Part shown: positions 52,280 through 61,584 of the stretch, piece after piece | Layout: each line of letters opens with the position of its first letter | Numbering within the stretch: the stretch's first letter is position 1 | Origin: Flammeovirgaceae bacterium 311 | GTDB taxonomy: Bacteria > Bacteroidota > Bacteroidia > Cytophagales > Cyclobacteriaceae | Reading direction: 5' to 3' | Length of the DNA: 64,000 nucleotides | Assembly: GCA_000597885.1 (NCBI GenBank) | Contig: CP004371.1 | Coordinates: 248,001 to 312,000, forward strand | Position numbers and translations under genes: made by a program | The notes under the pieces: generated by a model | Databases searched by the model: none | Told to the model about the DNA's origin: nothing | The model's input: the letters and a program-made list of their open reading frames with translations, nothing else

Positions 52280-53539
52280 ATGATGAAGATAATCGCTTAC
52301 ACTTTACCAATAACAGTGCTGCTTTCAGTAGCCTGCAGCTCTGGTTCCTCCACAACCGCTGCCGGAGAAAATGAGTCTGCCATAGTAGAAAGTGCAGTTC
52401 CGCAGGCAGAAACACCTTTGTATATTCGCATGGCCACCTCAGATATGCAGCGAAACCCCGAAGGCTGGACCATTGACTTCAACGAAAAGCCCAAATGGGA
52501 GTATACCCATGGCCTGATGATGTCGGCAATAGATAAGGTGTATGACAAGACAGGTGATGAGCGGTACCTCAACTACATCAAGAATTTTGCTGATTTTATG
52601 ATCAGTGAGGATGGCAGCATCAAAACCTATAAGAAATCTGACTATAACATCGACAGGGTGAACCCTGGTAAATTCCTGATTGAGCTCTACAAAGAAACCG
52701 GTGAAGAAAAGTACAAGCTTGCCATTGATGAGCTTAGGGACCAGATGCGAAATCACCCCCGCACTTCTGAGGGAGGTTTCTGGCATAAAAAAGTATACCC
52801 TAACCAGATGTGGCTCGATGGCTTGTACATGGGCTCCCCCTTCCTGGCACAGTATGCGGCAGAATTCAATGAACCTGCCCTTTTTGATGATGTTGCCAAT
52901 CAGATCATCCTGATGGATAAGTACGGATGGAATAAAGATAAAAACCTATACCATCATGGCTGGGACGAGAGCCGCAAGCAGCGTTGGGCCGATCCTAAAA
53001 CCGGTCTTTCACCCAACTTCTGGGGCAGGGCTATGGGCTGGTATGCCATGTCGCTGGTAGATGTACTGGATTATTTCCCCAAAGATCATCCTAAAAGAGA
53101 CGAGATACTGCGGGTAACAAAGAAGATGGCCGATGCCATTGTGCAGTACCAGGATCCTGAATCAGGTTTGTGGTGGCAGGTGCTGGACCAGGGTGGCAGA
53201 GAAGGTAACTACCTGGAATCTTCTGCCTCCAGCATGTTTGTCTACTTCCTGGCCAAGGCTGCCAAAAATGGCTACATCGACCAGAAATATCTAGTGGATG
53301 CCAAAGAAGGCTACAAGGGAATCCTGGACAGGTTCATCAAAGTAGATGAGGCCGGGCAGGTAACGATCACTGACGCTGTTTCAGTTTCCGGACTTGGTGG
53401 CAACCCTTACCGCGATGGTTCCTACGAGTATTATATTGGCGAACCCAAACGCGATAATGATCCAAAAGCAGTGGGACCTTTCATTATGGCATCCCTGCAA
53501 ATGGAAGAAGTAAATGGAAAGTCTGCGCAGAATAACTAA
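52280..53539 (+). CDS. GH105 unsaturated rhamnogalacturonyl/galacturonyl hydrolase, lipoprotein
   Basis: A 419-residue enzyme with a lipobox ending at Cys19 (LLSVAC). The (alpha/alpha)6-barrel contains WEYTHGLMMSAIDKVYDKTG, YNIDRVNPGKFLIELYKETG, WLDGLYMGSPFLAQYA (Asp of the catalytic region, about 178), WGRAMGWYAMSLVDVLDYFP and SSASSMFVYFLAKAAKNGYI. GH105 enzymes hydrate and remove the unsaturated uronic acid left at the non-reducing end by pectate lyases. Its export signal places this step in the periplasm, which fits the need for monomer uptake by the TRAP system. It lies 63 bases after the third PL1 gene. Confidence 0.92.
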   Translation: MMKIIAYTLPITVLLSVACSSGSSTTAAGENESAIVESAVPQAETPLYIRMATSDMQRNPEGWTIDFNEKPKWEYTHGLMMSAIDKVYDKTGDERYLNYIKNFADFMISEDGSIKTYKKSDYNIDRVNPGKFLIELYKETGEEKYKLAIDELRDQMRNHPRTSEGGFWHKKVYPNQMWLDGLYMGSPFLAQYAAEFNEPALFDDVANQIILMDKYGWNKDKNLYHHGWDESRKQRWADPKTGLSPNFWGRAMGWYAMSLVDVLDYFPKDHPKRDEILRVTKKMADAIVQYQDPESGLWWQVLDQGGREGNYLESSASSMFVYFLAKAAKNGYIDQKYLVDAKEGYKGILDRFIKVDEAGQVTITDAVSVSGLGGNPYRDGSYEYYIGEPKRDNDPKAVGPFIMASLQMEEVNGKSAQNN

Positions 53540-53564
53540 CTGAGCAAAACAAGTTTGCTGTAAG

Positions 53565-54554
53565 ATGCTGAAACAACCTAAAATAGCTTTTATCCTTGCC
53601 TGTTTCCTCTGCCTCCTGTGTGACATAGGGCAGGCACAGTCTTATGATTTTGTGGTAGCAAAGGATGGGAGCGGCGATTTTGCCAAAGTGCAGGAGGCTA
53701 TTATGGCGGTGCCTGATTTCAGGAAGAACACCACTACCATCTTCATAAAATCTGGCGTTTACAAAGAAAAACTAATCCTTCCAGCCTCTAAAACAGGGGT
53801 AAGAATGGTAGGAGAAGATGTGCATAAGACCATCATCACCAACGATGATTTTGCCCAGAAAAAGAATCGTTTTGGCGAGGAAATGGGCACCACCGGCTCG
53901 TCGGGATTTTTTGTATTTGGTGATAGTTTTATTGCAGAAAACATCACCTTTGAAAACAGTGCAGGACCGGTAGGACAGGCTGTTGCCGTGCGGGTGGATG
54001 GCGATAAAGTGATTTTTAACAATTGCAGGTTTTTAGGCAACCAGGATACCCTGTACCCCCATGGAAAGGAGAGCAGGCAGTACTACAAAAACTGCTATAT
54101 AGAAGGCACCACTGATTTTATTTTCGGATGGTCTACTGCTGTATTCGAGGGTTGTGAAATCTTCTGCAAAAAGGGTGGCAACTATATTACCGCCGCTTCT
54201 ACAGAAGAAGGAGAGCCCTACGGATTTGTGTTCCTTAATTGTCGCATAACAGGTAATGCACCTGATGATTCCTACTACCTGGGCAGACCCTGGAGGCCCT
54301 ATGCCAAAACAGTCTTCATCAACAGCCAGCTGGGCGATCATATAAAGCCTGAAGGCTGGCACAACTGGGATAAACCGGATGCAGAAAAAACCTCTTTCTA
54401 TGCGGAATACGGATCAAAGGGGCCAGGTGCAGCACCTCAGAAAAGGGTGAGCTGGTCGCACCAGCTTAGCCAGCAAAGCCTCAGAGACTACAGCCTTAAC
54501 GCCATTTTCGGAGACTGGAACCCAGAAGAAAGCCTGATTGCTTCGGGACAGTAA
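53565..54554 (+). CDS. Pectin methylesterase, CE8 family (first copy)
   Basis: A 329-residue enzyme with a cleavable signal peptide (CDIGQAQ, about residue 26), so soluble periplasmic or secreted. CE8 signatures in order: FVVAKDGSGDFAKVQEAI, GPVGQAVAVRVDGD (about 133-146), GNQDTLYPHGKESRQYY (catalytic Asp about 160), GTTDFIFGWSTAVFEGC (second catalytic Asp about 183) and YLGRPWRPYAKTVF (Arg about 241). It removes methyl groups from homogalacturonan, exposing galacturonate for lyases and GH28. The gene follows GH105 after 25 bases. Confidence 0.95.
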   Translation: MLKQPKIAFILACFLCLLCDIGQAQSYDFVVAKDGSGDFAKVQEAIMAVPDFRKNTTTIFIKSGVYKEKLILPASKTGVRMVGEDVHKTIITNDDFAQKKNRFGEEMGTTGSSGFFVFGDSFIAENITFENSAGPVGQAVAVRVDGDKVIFNNCRFLGNQDTLYPHGKESRQYYKNCYIEGTTDFIFGWSTAVFEGCEIFCKKGGNYITAASTEEGEPYGFVFLNCRITGNAPDDSYYLGRPWRPYAKTVFINSQLGDHIKPEGWHNWDKPDAEKTSFYAEYGSKGPGAAPQKRVSWSHQLSQQSLRDYSLNAIFGDWNPEESLIASGQ

Positions 54555-54639
54555 ACGGGTGCTCCAGCGAATACATTTGAATTTAAAATAAGATTAAAAG
54601 GGGCTGAAAATCCATTTAACAGGATATCAAGAAAGACTT

Positions 54640-56319
54640 ATGAACCATAAGGGCTTAAAGATCTTCACAACTATGTTCCTGCTACTGACTGCAGGATCAG
54701 CCGGTTTAGCCCAACAGAAGGTTATAAAAGACAACAATACAATCTCAAAAGTCTGGGTAGCAGATCAGGGTGATGGTACCTACAAAAATCCGATCTTGCA
54801 TGCCGATTACTCCGACCCGGATATCTGTAAAGTAGAGGATGACTTTTACATGACAGCCTCCAGCTTCAATGCAGCTCCGGGCCTGCCCATTTTACATTCT
54901 AATGACCTGGTAAACTGGAAGCTCATTAGCTATGCCCTGGATCGACAGGAACCCCTGGCGCATTTTTCAACACCACAACATGGCAATGGCGTTTGGGCAC
55001 CAGCCATCCGCCACCACCAGGGTGAATTTTATATTTACTGGGGCGATCCTGACTTTGGCATTTACATGGTAAAAGCCAAAGATCCTGCAGGTCCATGGGA
55101 AGAACCTGTGCTGGTGCAGGAGGGCAAAGGGCTGATCGATCCCTGTCCGCTCTGGGATGATGATGGAAAGGCATACCTGGTTCATGCCTTTGCCGGCAGC
55201 AGGGCAGGCATCAAAAGTATATTGGTAGTAAATAAAATGAGTCCCGATGGCACAAAGCTGCTTGACGAAGGCACCATTGTATTCGACGGACATGTAGCCC
55301 ATCCTACGGTAGAAGGCCCCAAGTTTTACAAGCGTAACGGCTACTACTATATGTTTGCCCCGGCTGGTGGCGTGTCTACGGGCTGGCAGCTGGTACTTCG
55401 TTCAAAAAATGTGTACGGTCCATATGAGGAACGCATCGTAATGGATCAGGGCAGCACCAATATTAACGGCCCTCACCAGGGTGGTTGGGTATCGCTGGAG
55501 AGCTGTGAATCATGGTTCATTCACTTTCAGGATAAAGAAGCCTACGGACGTATTGTGCACCTGCAGCCCATGAAGTGGATCAACGATTGGCCTGTAATAG
55601 GCGAAGACAAAGATGGCGACGGCAAAGGTCAGCCGGTGATGAGCCACAAAAAGCCAGATGTAGGCAAAAACTATCCCGTTGCCACCCCACCGGAATCTGA
55701 TGAATTTGAAGGCACAGCCCTTGGGCTTCAATGGCAGTGGCATGCCAATCCAAAAGTAACCTGGGCATTTACGGCCGGTCCTAAAGGATTTCTCCGGCTG
55801 TTTACAGACCAGATGCCTCCGGATGCTAAAAACCTTTGGGATGTTCCAAACCTGCTGCTGCAGAAGTTTCCGGCAGAGGAATTTACTGCCACTACAAAGC
55901 TTAGCTTTTATCCCAATGAAAAGCTAAAGAACGAACGTGTGGGCCTGATTGTGATGGGCGAAAGTTATGCCCACCTCTCGCTGGTAAGCAAAGAAGATGG
56001 TGTATACCTGGCGTATACCACCGTAGCCAATGCAGATAAGGGCACTCCTGAAAAAGAGGAGCTGCTGGGCAAACTGAAAGGAGATGAAGTATACCTAAGA
56101 GTTAAGGTTGATAAAGGCGCAAAATGCCACTTCAGTTACAGCCAGGATGGTAGCAAATATAAGACTGTTGGACGACCATTTACGGCAGCAGTAGGTCGTT
56201 GGATTGGTGCTAAAGTAGGCATTTTTGCTACCCGCCTGGACAAAATTAACGATTCCGGCTACGCCGATTTCGACTGGTTCAGGATCCATCCTGAATCTAC
56301 CAAACTAACCAAGAACTGA
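54640..56319 (+). CDS. GH43 family glycoside hydrolase (beta-xylosidase/arabinofuranosidase-type)
   Basis: A 559-residue enzyme with a signal peptide cleaved near GLAQ (about residue 24). The five-bladed propeller (about 40-345) carries the three catalytic acids: Asp in ILHADYSDPDICKVEDDFYM (about 54-57), Asp in GLIDPCPLWDDDGKAYL (about 167) and Glu in HPTVEGPKFYKRNGYYYMF (about 224). A C-terminal beta-sandwich (about 355-555) resembles the GH43 C2 domain. In pectin loci GH43 enzymes remove xylose, arabinose or galactose side chains; the exact sugar cannot be read. It lies 7 bases before a GH28 gene. Confidence 0.9.
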   Translation: MNHKGLKIFTTMFLLLTAGSAGLAQQKVIKDNNTISKVWVADQGDGTYKNPILHADYSDPDICKVEDDFYMTASSFNAAPGLPILHSNDLVNWKLISYALDRQEPLAHFSTPQHGNGVWAPAIRHHQGEFYIYWGDPDFGIYMVKAKDPAGPWEEPVLVQEGKGLIDPCPLWDDDGKAYLVHAFAGSRAGIKSILVVNKMSPDGTKLLDEGTIVFDGHVAHPTVEGPKFYKRNGYYYMFAPAGGVSTGWQLVLRSKNVYGPYEERIVMDQGSTNINGPHQGGWVSLESCESWFIHFQDKEAYGRIVHLQPMKWINDWPVIGEDKDGDGKGQPVMSHKKPDVGKNYPVATPPESDEFEGTALGLQWQWHANPKVTWAFTAGPKGFLRLFTDQMPPDAKNLWDVPNLLLQKFPAEEFTATTKLSFYPNEKLKNERVGLIVMGESYAHLSLVSKEDGVYLAYTTVANADKGTPEKEELLGKLKGDEVYLRVKVDKGAKCHFSYSQDGSKYKTVGRPFTAAVGRWIGAKVGIFATRLDKINDSGYADFDWFRIHPESTKLTKN

Positions 56320-56326
56320 AAAAGGT

Positions 56327-58117
56327 ATGAATATGACTGACAGAAAGATTTTTTCAAACCAGATTTTGCTGGTCATGGCCTTTGCTGGAATGTTCCAGTA
56401 TGCCTGCCAGACACAAAAGCCAAGTGAAGGCACCACGCAAACACCACCAAACAATACTGCCAGCGCAAGCACGCCGGCAGTGCCTGTAGCGCCTGCTACA
56501 GGCGGTACGGAAGACTGGGTATATAGAGGCGTAGAGTTTAACATGCCACGTGTAAAAGAAACCAGCTTTCCCGATTATACGGTGAGTATTAAAGATTTTG
56601 GTGCCGTGGGTGATGGTATCACCAAAAATACTGAAGCTTTTGCCAAAGCTATCGCTGATGTATCATACAAAGGTGGTGGCAGGGTAGTTGTACCCAGTGG
56701 TATCTGGCTTACCGGCCCCATCATCATGAAAAGCAATGTGAACATCCACACAGAACAGGGTGCGCTGGTAAAATTCAGTGATGATTTTAATGATTATGAG
56801 CTGGTAGAAACAAGTTTTGAAGGACTAGATACCTGGCGCAATATATCGCCTATTTATGCAAAGGAGGTGGAAAACATTGCCTTTACCGGCAAAGGTGTTT
56901 TTGATGGCTCCGGCGACTCCTGGCGCTTTGTAAAAAAAGGAAAAATGACCTCCTCACAGTGGAAGACGCTGGTGAAATCCGGCGGGGTGCTGAATGAAAA
57001 AGGTGATACCTGGTTCCCGACAGAACAGGCAAAACTGGGGCATGAAAGAACCCAAAACTTTAACGTGCCCCCATATAAAACAAGAGAAGAGTTTGAAGAG
57101 GTAAAGGATTTCCTTCGCCCGGTGATGGTGAGCATTGTAAAGTCAAAGCGGGTGCTGCTGGATGGTCCTACCTTCCAGAACTCCCCAGCCTGGAACCTGC
57201 ATCCACTGATGAGCGAAGATATAATTGTGCGTAACCTTACCGTTAGAAACCCCTGGTACGCCCAGAATGGCGATGGCATCGACCTGGAATCCTGTAAAAA
57301 TGTATTGATCTACAACAATAGCTTCGATGTGGGCGATGACGCCATCTGCTTTAAATCTGGCAAAGATGCAGACGGTCGCAGGCGTGGAATACCTACAGAG
57401 AATGTAATTGTGAAAAATAATATAGTATATCATGGGCATGGGGGGGTTGTGATCGGCAGCGAAATGTCTGGTGGGGTAAGAAATGTGCATGTATCTAACT
57501 GCACCTTTATGGGGACTGATGTAGGCCTGCGCTTCAAAAGCACCCGCGGCCGTGGCGGTGTGGTAGAAAATATCTGGATCTCTGACATCGACATGATCAA
57601 TATCCCAACAGAAGCCATCCGCTTCAATATGTTCTACCAGGGTAATTCACCCATTCTGGAGCAGGACGAAAAAGCCGAAGATGAGAAAAGAGATGAGCGT
57701 CTGGTGCCGGTGAACGAAGAGACACCCATCTTCAGGAACATCTTCATGAAGAATATTACCGCTACAGGCTCTAAAACCGCTGCGCTTTTCCAGGGATTGC
57801 CTGAAATGAACCTTAGGAATGTACAGTTGGAAAATGCAGTGCTGCAAACCGAAAATGGTATTACCATGATCGATTCTGATGGTATTGCGCTTAAGAATGT
57901 AAAGGTGCTGGCCACCAATGGTCCTACACTTACTATTTATAACAGCAAAAATATTGCAGTAAGTGGTTTGGCCTATCAGGATTCGAAAGAGCCGGTAGTA
58001 CGCCTGCTGGGAGAGCAAACAAAGAACGTTTCTTTTGAAAATAAAGACTTCACTGATGCAGCCCGGCAGATTAGCAGTGGCAAGCGTGCCGGTGATAAGA
58101 TTTACTCGATGAAATAG
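56327..58117 (+). CDS. GH28 polygalacturonase-type hydrolase (first copy)
   Basis: A 596-residue right-handed beta-helix enzyme. The N-terminus is a lipoprotein-like signal with Cys27 (MFQYAC), though the residue at -3 is atypical. After a Pro/Thr/Ala linker the GH28 domain begins with DYTVSIKDFGAVGDGITKNT. The catalytic set is NGDGIDLESCKN (Asp, about 316), FDVGDDAICFKSG (two Asp, about 336), HGHGGVVIGSEMSGG (His, about 370) and LRFKSTRGRGG (about 401). It hydrolyses de-esterified galacturonan, probably exo-acting, releasing galacturonate for UxaC. It is longer than the second copy. A terminator follows. Confidence 0.92.
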   Translation: MNMTDRKIFSNQILLVMAFAGMFQYACQTQKPSEGTTQTPPNNTASASTPAVPVAPATGGTEDWVYRGVEFNMPRVKETSFPDYTVSIKDFGAVGDGITKNTEAFAKAIADVSYKGGGRVVVPSGIWLTGPIIMKSNVNIHTEQGALVKFSDDFNDYELVETSFEGLDTWRNISPIYAKEVENIAFTGKGVFDGSGDSWRFVKKGKMTSSQWKTLVKSGGVLNEKGDTWFPTEQAKLGHERTQNFNVPPYKTREEFEEVKDFLRPVMVSIVKSKRVLLDGPTFQNSPAWNLHPLMSEDIIVRNLTVRNPWYAQNGDGIDLESCKNVLIYNNSFDVGDDAICFKSGKDADGRRRGIPTENVIVKNNIVYHGHGGVVIGSEMSGGVRNVHVSNCTFMGTDVGLRFKSTRGRGGVVENIWISDIDMINIPTEAIRFNMFYQGNSPILEQDEKAEDEKRDERLVPVNEETPIFRNIFMKNITATGSKTAALFQGLPEMNLRNVQLENAVLQTENGITMIDSDGIALKNVKVLATNGPTLTIYNSKNIAVSGLAYQDSKEPVVRLLGEQTKNVSFENKDFTDAARQISSGKRAGDKIYSMK

Positions 58118-58156
58118 TTTTAATTTTTTGGTTGGTTGATTGGTGGTTTAATATAT

Positions 58157-58198
58157 AGGTATGGCCCATCTGGGCTGTACCTGTATTTGTTTTTCTTC
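58157..58198 (+). terminator. Rho-independent terminator after the first GH28 gene
   Basis: A hairpin with paired blocks AGGTA (58157-58161) / TACCT (58178-58182) and GCCCA (58164-58168) / TGGGC (58171-58175), followed by the T-rich GTATTTGTTTTTCTTCC. It lies 39 bases after the GH28 stop and divides the enzyme run into two transcriptional blocks. Confidence 0.75.
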
Positions 58199-58226
58199 CT
58201 TTTTTTAATAAACTAACGAGAGTCTG

Positions 58227-59057
58227 ATGACTAAGAAACCAATAGTGAAAAGTGTACTGCACATAACGCAGATCTTACTGATTTTCCTTTTGTGCATGTC
58301 TTTTATTCCTCTGAAGAAAAAGCCGGTTAAATTTTTTCTGATCGGCGATTCTACCATGGCAGATTATAGCCTTTATGAAGGAGAGGACTATCAGCGTCAG
58401 CGCTACCCGCTCATGGGCTGGGGGCAGGTATTTCAGCCTTTTGTAAGCAGGGACAGCCTATCGAAAATAAGTCACCTCACCAAGGCAGACAGTGTGCTGG
58501 TGCTTGATAAAGCACGTGGCGGCCGTAGCACCCGTACCTTTTTTGAAGAAGGCCGCTGGGCAGAAGTATATAACGCACTGGAAAAGGGTGATCTGGTGCT
58601 GATACAGTTTGGACATAACGATGCAGCCGAGAATAAACCGGAGCGTTATGTAAGCATCCAGGGCTATAAGGAATACCTGCGACTATACGTTAACCAGACA
58701 CGCCAGAAAGGAGCATTGCCCATTCTCCTCACACCTGTTGCCCGTAATTATCCCTGGAAAGACGGCAGACTCTCGAATGTACACGGCGACTACCCGCAGG
58801 CAGTAAAAGAAGTAGCCAGTGAGCTGAATGTTCCCCTCATTGACCTTAACCAGCGTTCTATGGATTTCTTCTCAGCCAAAGGAGAGGAGTGGGTAACCAA
58901 CAAATATTTTATGAATTTACCGGCAGGGGTGTACCAGGCATACCCCGAAGGACAGAAAGATAATACCCACTTTCAGCCGGAAGGGGCAAAGGCAGTAGCC
59001 AGACTGGTATTTGAAGGCCTGCAGGACCTGAAACTAAAGGAGGTTGCCAAGCAATGA
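58227..59057 (+). CDS. CE12 rhamnogalacturonan/pectin acetylesterase, SGNH fold (first copy)
   Basis: A 276-residue SGNH hydrolase with an N-terminal hydrophobic signal segment (about 8-30). The blocks are FFLIGDSTMADYS (Ser nucleophile about 40), ARGGRSTRTFFEEGRW (Gly block), LIQFGHNDAAEN (Asn, about 130) and DNTHFQPEGAKAVARL (Asp and His, about 246-249). This pattern is typical of carbohydrate esterase family 12, which takes acetyl groups off rhamnogalacturonan or galacturonan. Its stop overlaps the next start (ATGA), so it is co-translated with the second CE8 gene. Confidence 0.92.
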   Translation: MTKKPIVKSVLHITQILLIFLLCMSFIPLKKKPVKFFLIGDSTMADYSLYEGEDYQRQRYPLMGWGQVFQPFVSRDSLSKISHLTKADSVLVLDKARGGRSTRTFFEEGRWAEVYNALEKGDLVLIQFGHNDAAENKPERYVSIQGYKEYLRLYVNQTRQKGALPILLTPVARNYPWKDGRLSNVHGDYPQAVKEVASELNVPLIDLNQRSMDFFSAKGEEWVTNKYFMNLPAGVYQAYPEGQKDNTHFQPEGAKAVARLVFEGLQDLKLKEVAKQ

Positions 59058-60154
59058 GAAACAACCCCACAAATAGTAATTTTATAAATTATACAAAAGC
59101 TCATCACCGCCATTTACGTATAATATTGGCTGTTTTTGCTGTGTTGCTTCTCACCTTAACAGCCTGTGCACAAAATAAATTTATATCAGAGCCAGCTGAT
59201 GCAACGCAAAAGGCTTCTGCTGCTGTAGTTCCTGCAGCACCCAAAACTAAGATTGTAGTAGCCAAAGATGGGAGTGGAGATTATAAATACATTCAGGATG
59301 CCATTGATGCTGTAAGGGCGTTCACACCCATTCGTATTACCATTTATATCAGGAATGGCATCTACAAAGAAAAGGTGCACATACCGGCCTGGGTAACAGA
59401 TATTAACCTGGTTGGTGAGAGTACCGAAAATACCATTATCACCTACGACGACCATGCCGGCAGGGGCAAAATGGGTACTTTTGAAACCTACACCTTTAGA
59501 ATAGAAGGCAATAATATCAACGTAGAAAACCTTACCATCCAGAACACCTCAGGTCCGGTAGGGCAGGCAGTTGCTCTGCATGTGGAGGGCGACCGACTGG
59601 TATTCAGAAACTGCCGCTTTTTAGGTGATCAGGATACTATCTTTGCCTCCGGCGAAGGATCCAGACAGTATTATGTTGATTGCTATATTGAAGGAACTAC
59701 CGATTTTATTTTTGGTCCGGCCACAGCCCTTTTCGAAAACTGCCACATCCACAGCAAAAAAGATTCCTATATTACCGCTGCTTCTACACCGGAATGGATC
59801 AGGTATGGTTATGTTTTTAAAGGCTGCACCCTAACGGCAGATGCAGCAGTAGAAGAGGTATATCTTGGTCGGCCCTGGCGGGATTTTGCCAAGACAGTTT
59901 TTTTGAATTGCGTGCTTGGTGATCATATCCGCCCCGAAGGCTGGCATAACTGGTCCAGACCGGAGGCTGAAAAAACAACATATTACGCTGAGTTCAAGAA
60001 CAGCGGTCCTGGCGCTAATGCCCGGGAAAGGGTGGCATGGTCGGAGCAGCTTACTGAAAAGGAAGCCGCCAGCTACACGATCGAAAATATTTTGGCAGGA
60101 GACAATAGCACTGCTATAACAGAAACCAGATGGTACAACAGAAAAGTACAGTAA
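59054..60154 (+). CDS. Pectin methylesterase, CE8 family, lipoprotein (second copy)
   Basis: A 366-residue CE8 enzyme with an extended N-terminus and a lipobox ending at Cys38 (LTLTAC). Motifs in order: IVVAKDGSGDYKYIQDAIDA, GPVGQAVALHVEGD (about 167-180), GDQDTIFASGEGSRQYY (Asp about 194), GTTDFIFGPATALFENC (Asp about 216) and YLGRPWRDFAKTVF (about 271). Unlike the first copy it is predicted to be lipid-anchored. The start overlaps the CE12 stop by four bases and its end overlaps the next start by 25 bases, showing a tight operon. Confidence 0.94.
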   Translation: MRNNPTNSNFINYTKAHHRHLRIILAVFAVLLLTLTACAQNKFISEPADATQKASAAVVPAAPKTKIVVAKDGSGDYKYIQDAIDAVRAFTPIRITIYIRNGIYKEKVHIPAWVTDINLVGESTENTIITYDDHAGRGKMGTFETYTFRIEGNNINVENLTIQNTSGPVGQAVALHVEGDRLVFRNCRFLGDQDTIFASGEGSRQYYVDCYIEGTTDFIFGPATALFENCHIHSKKDSYITAASTPEWIRYGYVFKGCTLTADAAVEEVYLGRPWRDFAKTVFLNCVLGDHIRPEGWHNWSRPEAEKTTYYAEFKNSGPGANARERVAWSEQLTEKEAASYTIENILAGDNSTAITETRWYNRKVQ

Positions 60155-61128
60155 GCGTACTGCTGGCCTTACTCTTATTGCTTAGTACGGCTGCTATCGC
60201 ACAAAATGGAATTTTTCCCAGAGATACTTCCTACACAATAAATAGTGCTTATCACAAGCTGAAAAAAGACTATCCTTTTATCAAACCGGTTCAGGCACAG
60301 CTGCCTAATGGTGTAAAAGGAAGCGAGAATGTGGTATACCGCAAACTTGGAGACAGAGCACTGCACCTGGATCTATACCATCCGGAACAAATGGGTAAAA
60401 AGGGGCATCCGGTAGTTGTGCTGGTCCATGGCGGCGGCTGGCGAACGGGTGACAAAGTCCTTACCAGGCCTATGGCACAGCAGCTGGCAGCAAAGGGCTA
60501 TGTTACGGCAGCCGTAGAATACCGCCTGTCGCCTGAAGCAGCATACCCGGCAGCCGTACATGACATTAAAGCAGCCATACGCTGGCTGCGTGCAAATGCA
60601 GGGAAGTACTCTATAGATACCAGCAGGATAGCTATTTATGGCACCTCTGCAGGCGGGCAGCTGGCGGCACTGATCGGTACTACCAATGGAATGCAAAAAC
60701 TGGAGGGTGAAGGAGAACATTCTGATCTATCCAGTATTGTTCATGCCATTATAGATGTGGATGGCGTGCTGGCTTTTAAGCATCCTGAGTCTGCAGAAGG
60801 TAATATGGCTGCCCAGTGGCTGGGAGGTACCTATGAAGATGTTCCTCAAATCTGGGAGGAGGCTTCTGCCTTGACACATGCAGGTAAAAATACGCCGCCA
60901 ATCCTCTTTATCAGCAGCTCCTATCCACGTTTCCACGCAGGCAGAGCGGATATGATGAAGCTGCTGGCTGCCCAGGGGATCTATACAGAACATTGGTCCA
61001 TACCAGATTCACCTCATTCGTTCTGGCTGTTCCACCCCTGGTTTGAACCAACGCTGCAGTACACCACCAACTTTTTAGAGAAAGTATTCAGGCAACAACC
61101 GAAACAGAAAGCAAAGCAAACGAATTGA
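60130..61128 (+). CDS. Exported alpha/beta-hydrolase, carboxylesterase (BD-FAE-like)
   Basis: A 332-residue esterase with a signal peptide (LLLLLSTAAIAQNG, cleavage about residue 25). The oxyanion motif is VLVHGGGWRTGD (about 96-107), the nucleophile elbow GTSAGGQLAALIG (Ser about 172) and the catalytic His lies in IPDSPHSFWLF (about 295). This is the HSL/BD-FAE-like esterase pattern. In a pectin operon it may remove feruloyl or acetyl groups. The gene starts within the end of the CE8 gene, a 25-base overlap in another frame; the intact signal sequence supports this start. Confidence 0.88.
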   Translation: MVQQKSTVSVLLALLLLLSTAAIAQNGIFPRDTSYTINSAYHKLKKDYPFIKPVQAQLPNGVKGSENVVYRKLGDRALHLDLYHPEQMGKKGHPVVVLVHGGGWRTGDKVLTRPMAQQLAAKGYVTAAVEYRLSPEAAYPAAVHDIKAAIRWLRANAGKYSIDTSRIAIYGTSAGGQLAALIGTTNGMQKLEGEGEHSDLSSIVHAIIDVDGVLAFKHPESAEGNMAAQWLGGTYEDVPQIWEEASALTHAGKNTPPILFISSSYPRFHAGRADMMKLLAAQGIYTEHWSIPDSPHSFWLFHPWFEPTLQYTTNFLEKVFRQQPKQKAKQTN

Positions 61129-61161
61129 TTCCCGGATCAGCAAACATATAAATTTTTGAAA

Positions 61162-61551
61162 ATGAAATTTGAACACTTTGCCCTGAATGTAGCAGATCCT
61201 TTAGCCATGGCGGCATGGTATGTGGAGCATCTGGGCCTGAAGATTGTACGGCAGATGCAGGAATCGCCCTTTATAACTTTTTTGGCCGACAGCAGCGGAA
61301 CGATCATGCTGGAGATCTATAACAACCCTGCTGCAGATATACCACCTTACAGAACCATGCACCCGCTGCTGGTGCACCTGGCCTTTGTATCAGTAGATCC
61401 GTCCAGAGACAGCGAACGCCTGCTGCAGGCAGGAGCAAGCCTGGAAAGTAATCAACACCTGGAAGATGGATCTCAGCTGCTGATGATGAGAGATCCCTGG
61501 GGTTTTGCCATTCAATTTTGTAAACGTGGTACTCCAATGCTGCAAGAGTAG
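61162..61551 (+). CDS. VOC/glyoxalase-superfamily protein, cytoplasmic, in the pectin operon
   Basis: A 129-residue protein started at the ATG at 61162 (MKFEHFALNVADPLAMAAWY); an in-frame TTG lies two codons earlier. It is a vicinal-oxygen-chelate fold with paired beta-alpha-beta-beta-beta modules. Likely metal ligands are His5, a Glu in GTIMLEIYNN (about 52), a His in PLLVHLAF (about 73) and a Gln in FAIQFCKR (about 120), where many relatives have Glu. It has no signal peptide, unlike nearly all its neighbours, so acts in the cytoplasm. The reaction is unknown; isomerisation or hydration of an unsaturated uronate is only a guess. Confidence 0.85.
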   Translation: MKFEHFALNVADPLAMAAWYVEHLGLKIVRQMQESPFITFLADSSGTIMLEIYNNPAADIPPYRTMHPLLVHLAFVSVDPSRDSERLLQAGASLESNQHLEDGSQLLMMRDPWGFAIQFCKRGTPMLQE

Positions 61552-61584
61552 CAATCATAGCATATCATTGATAATTAACTTAAC

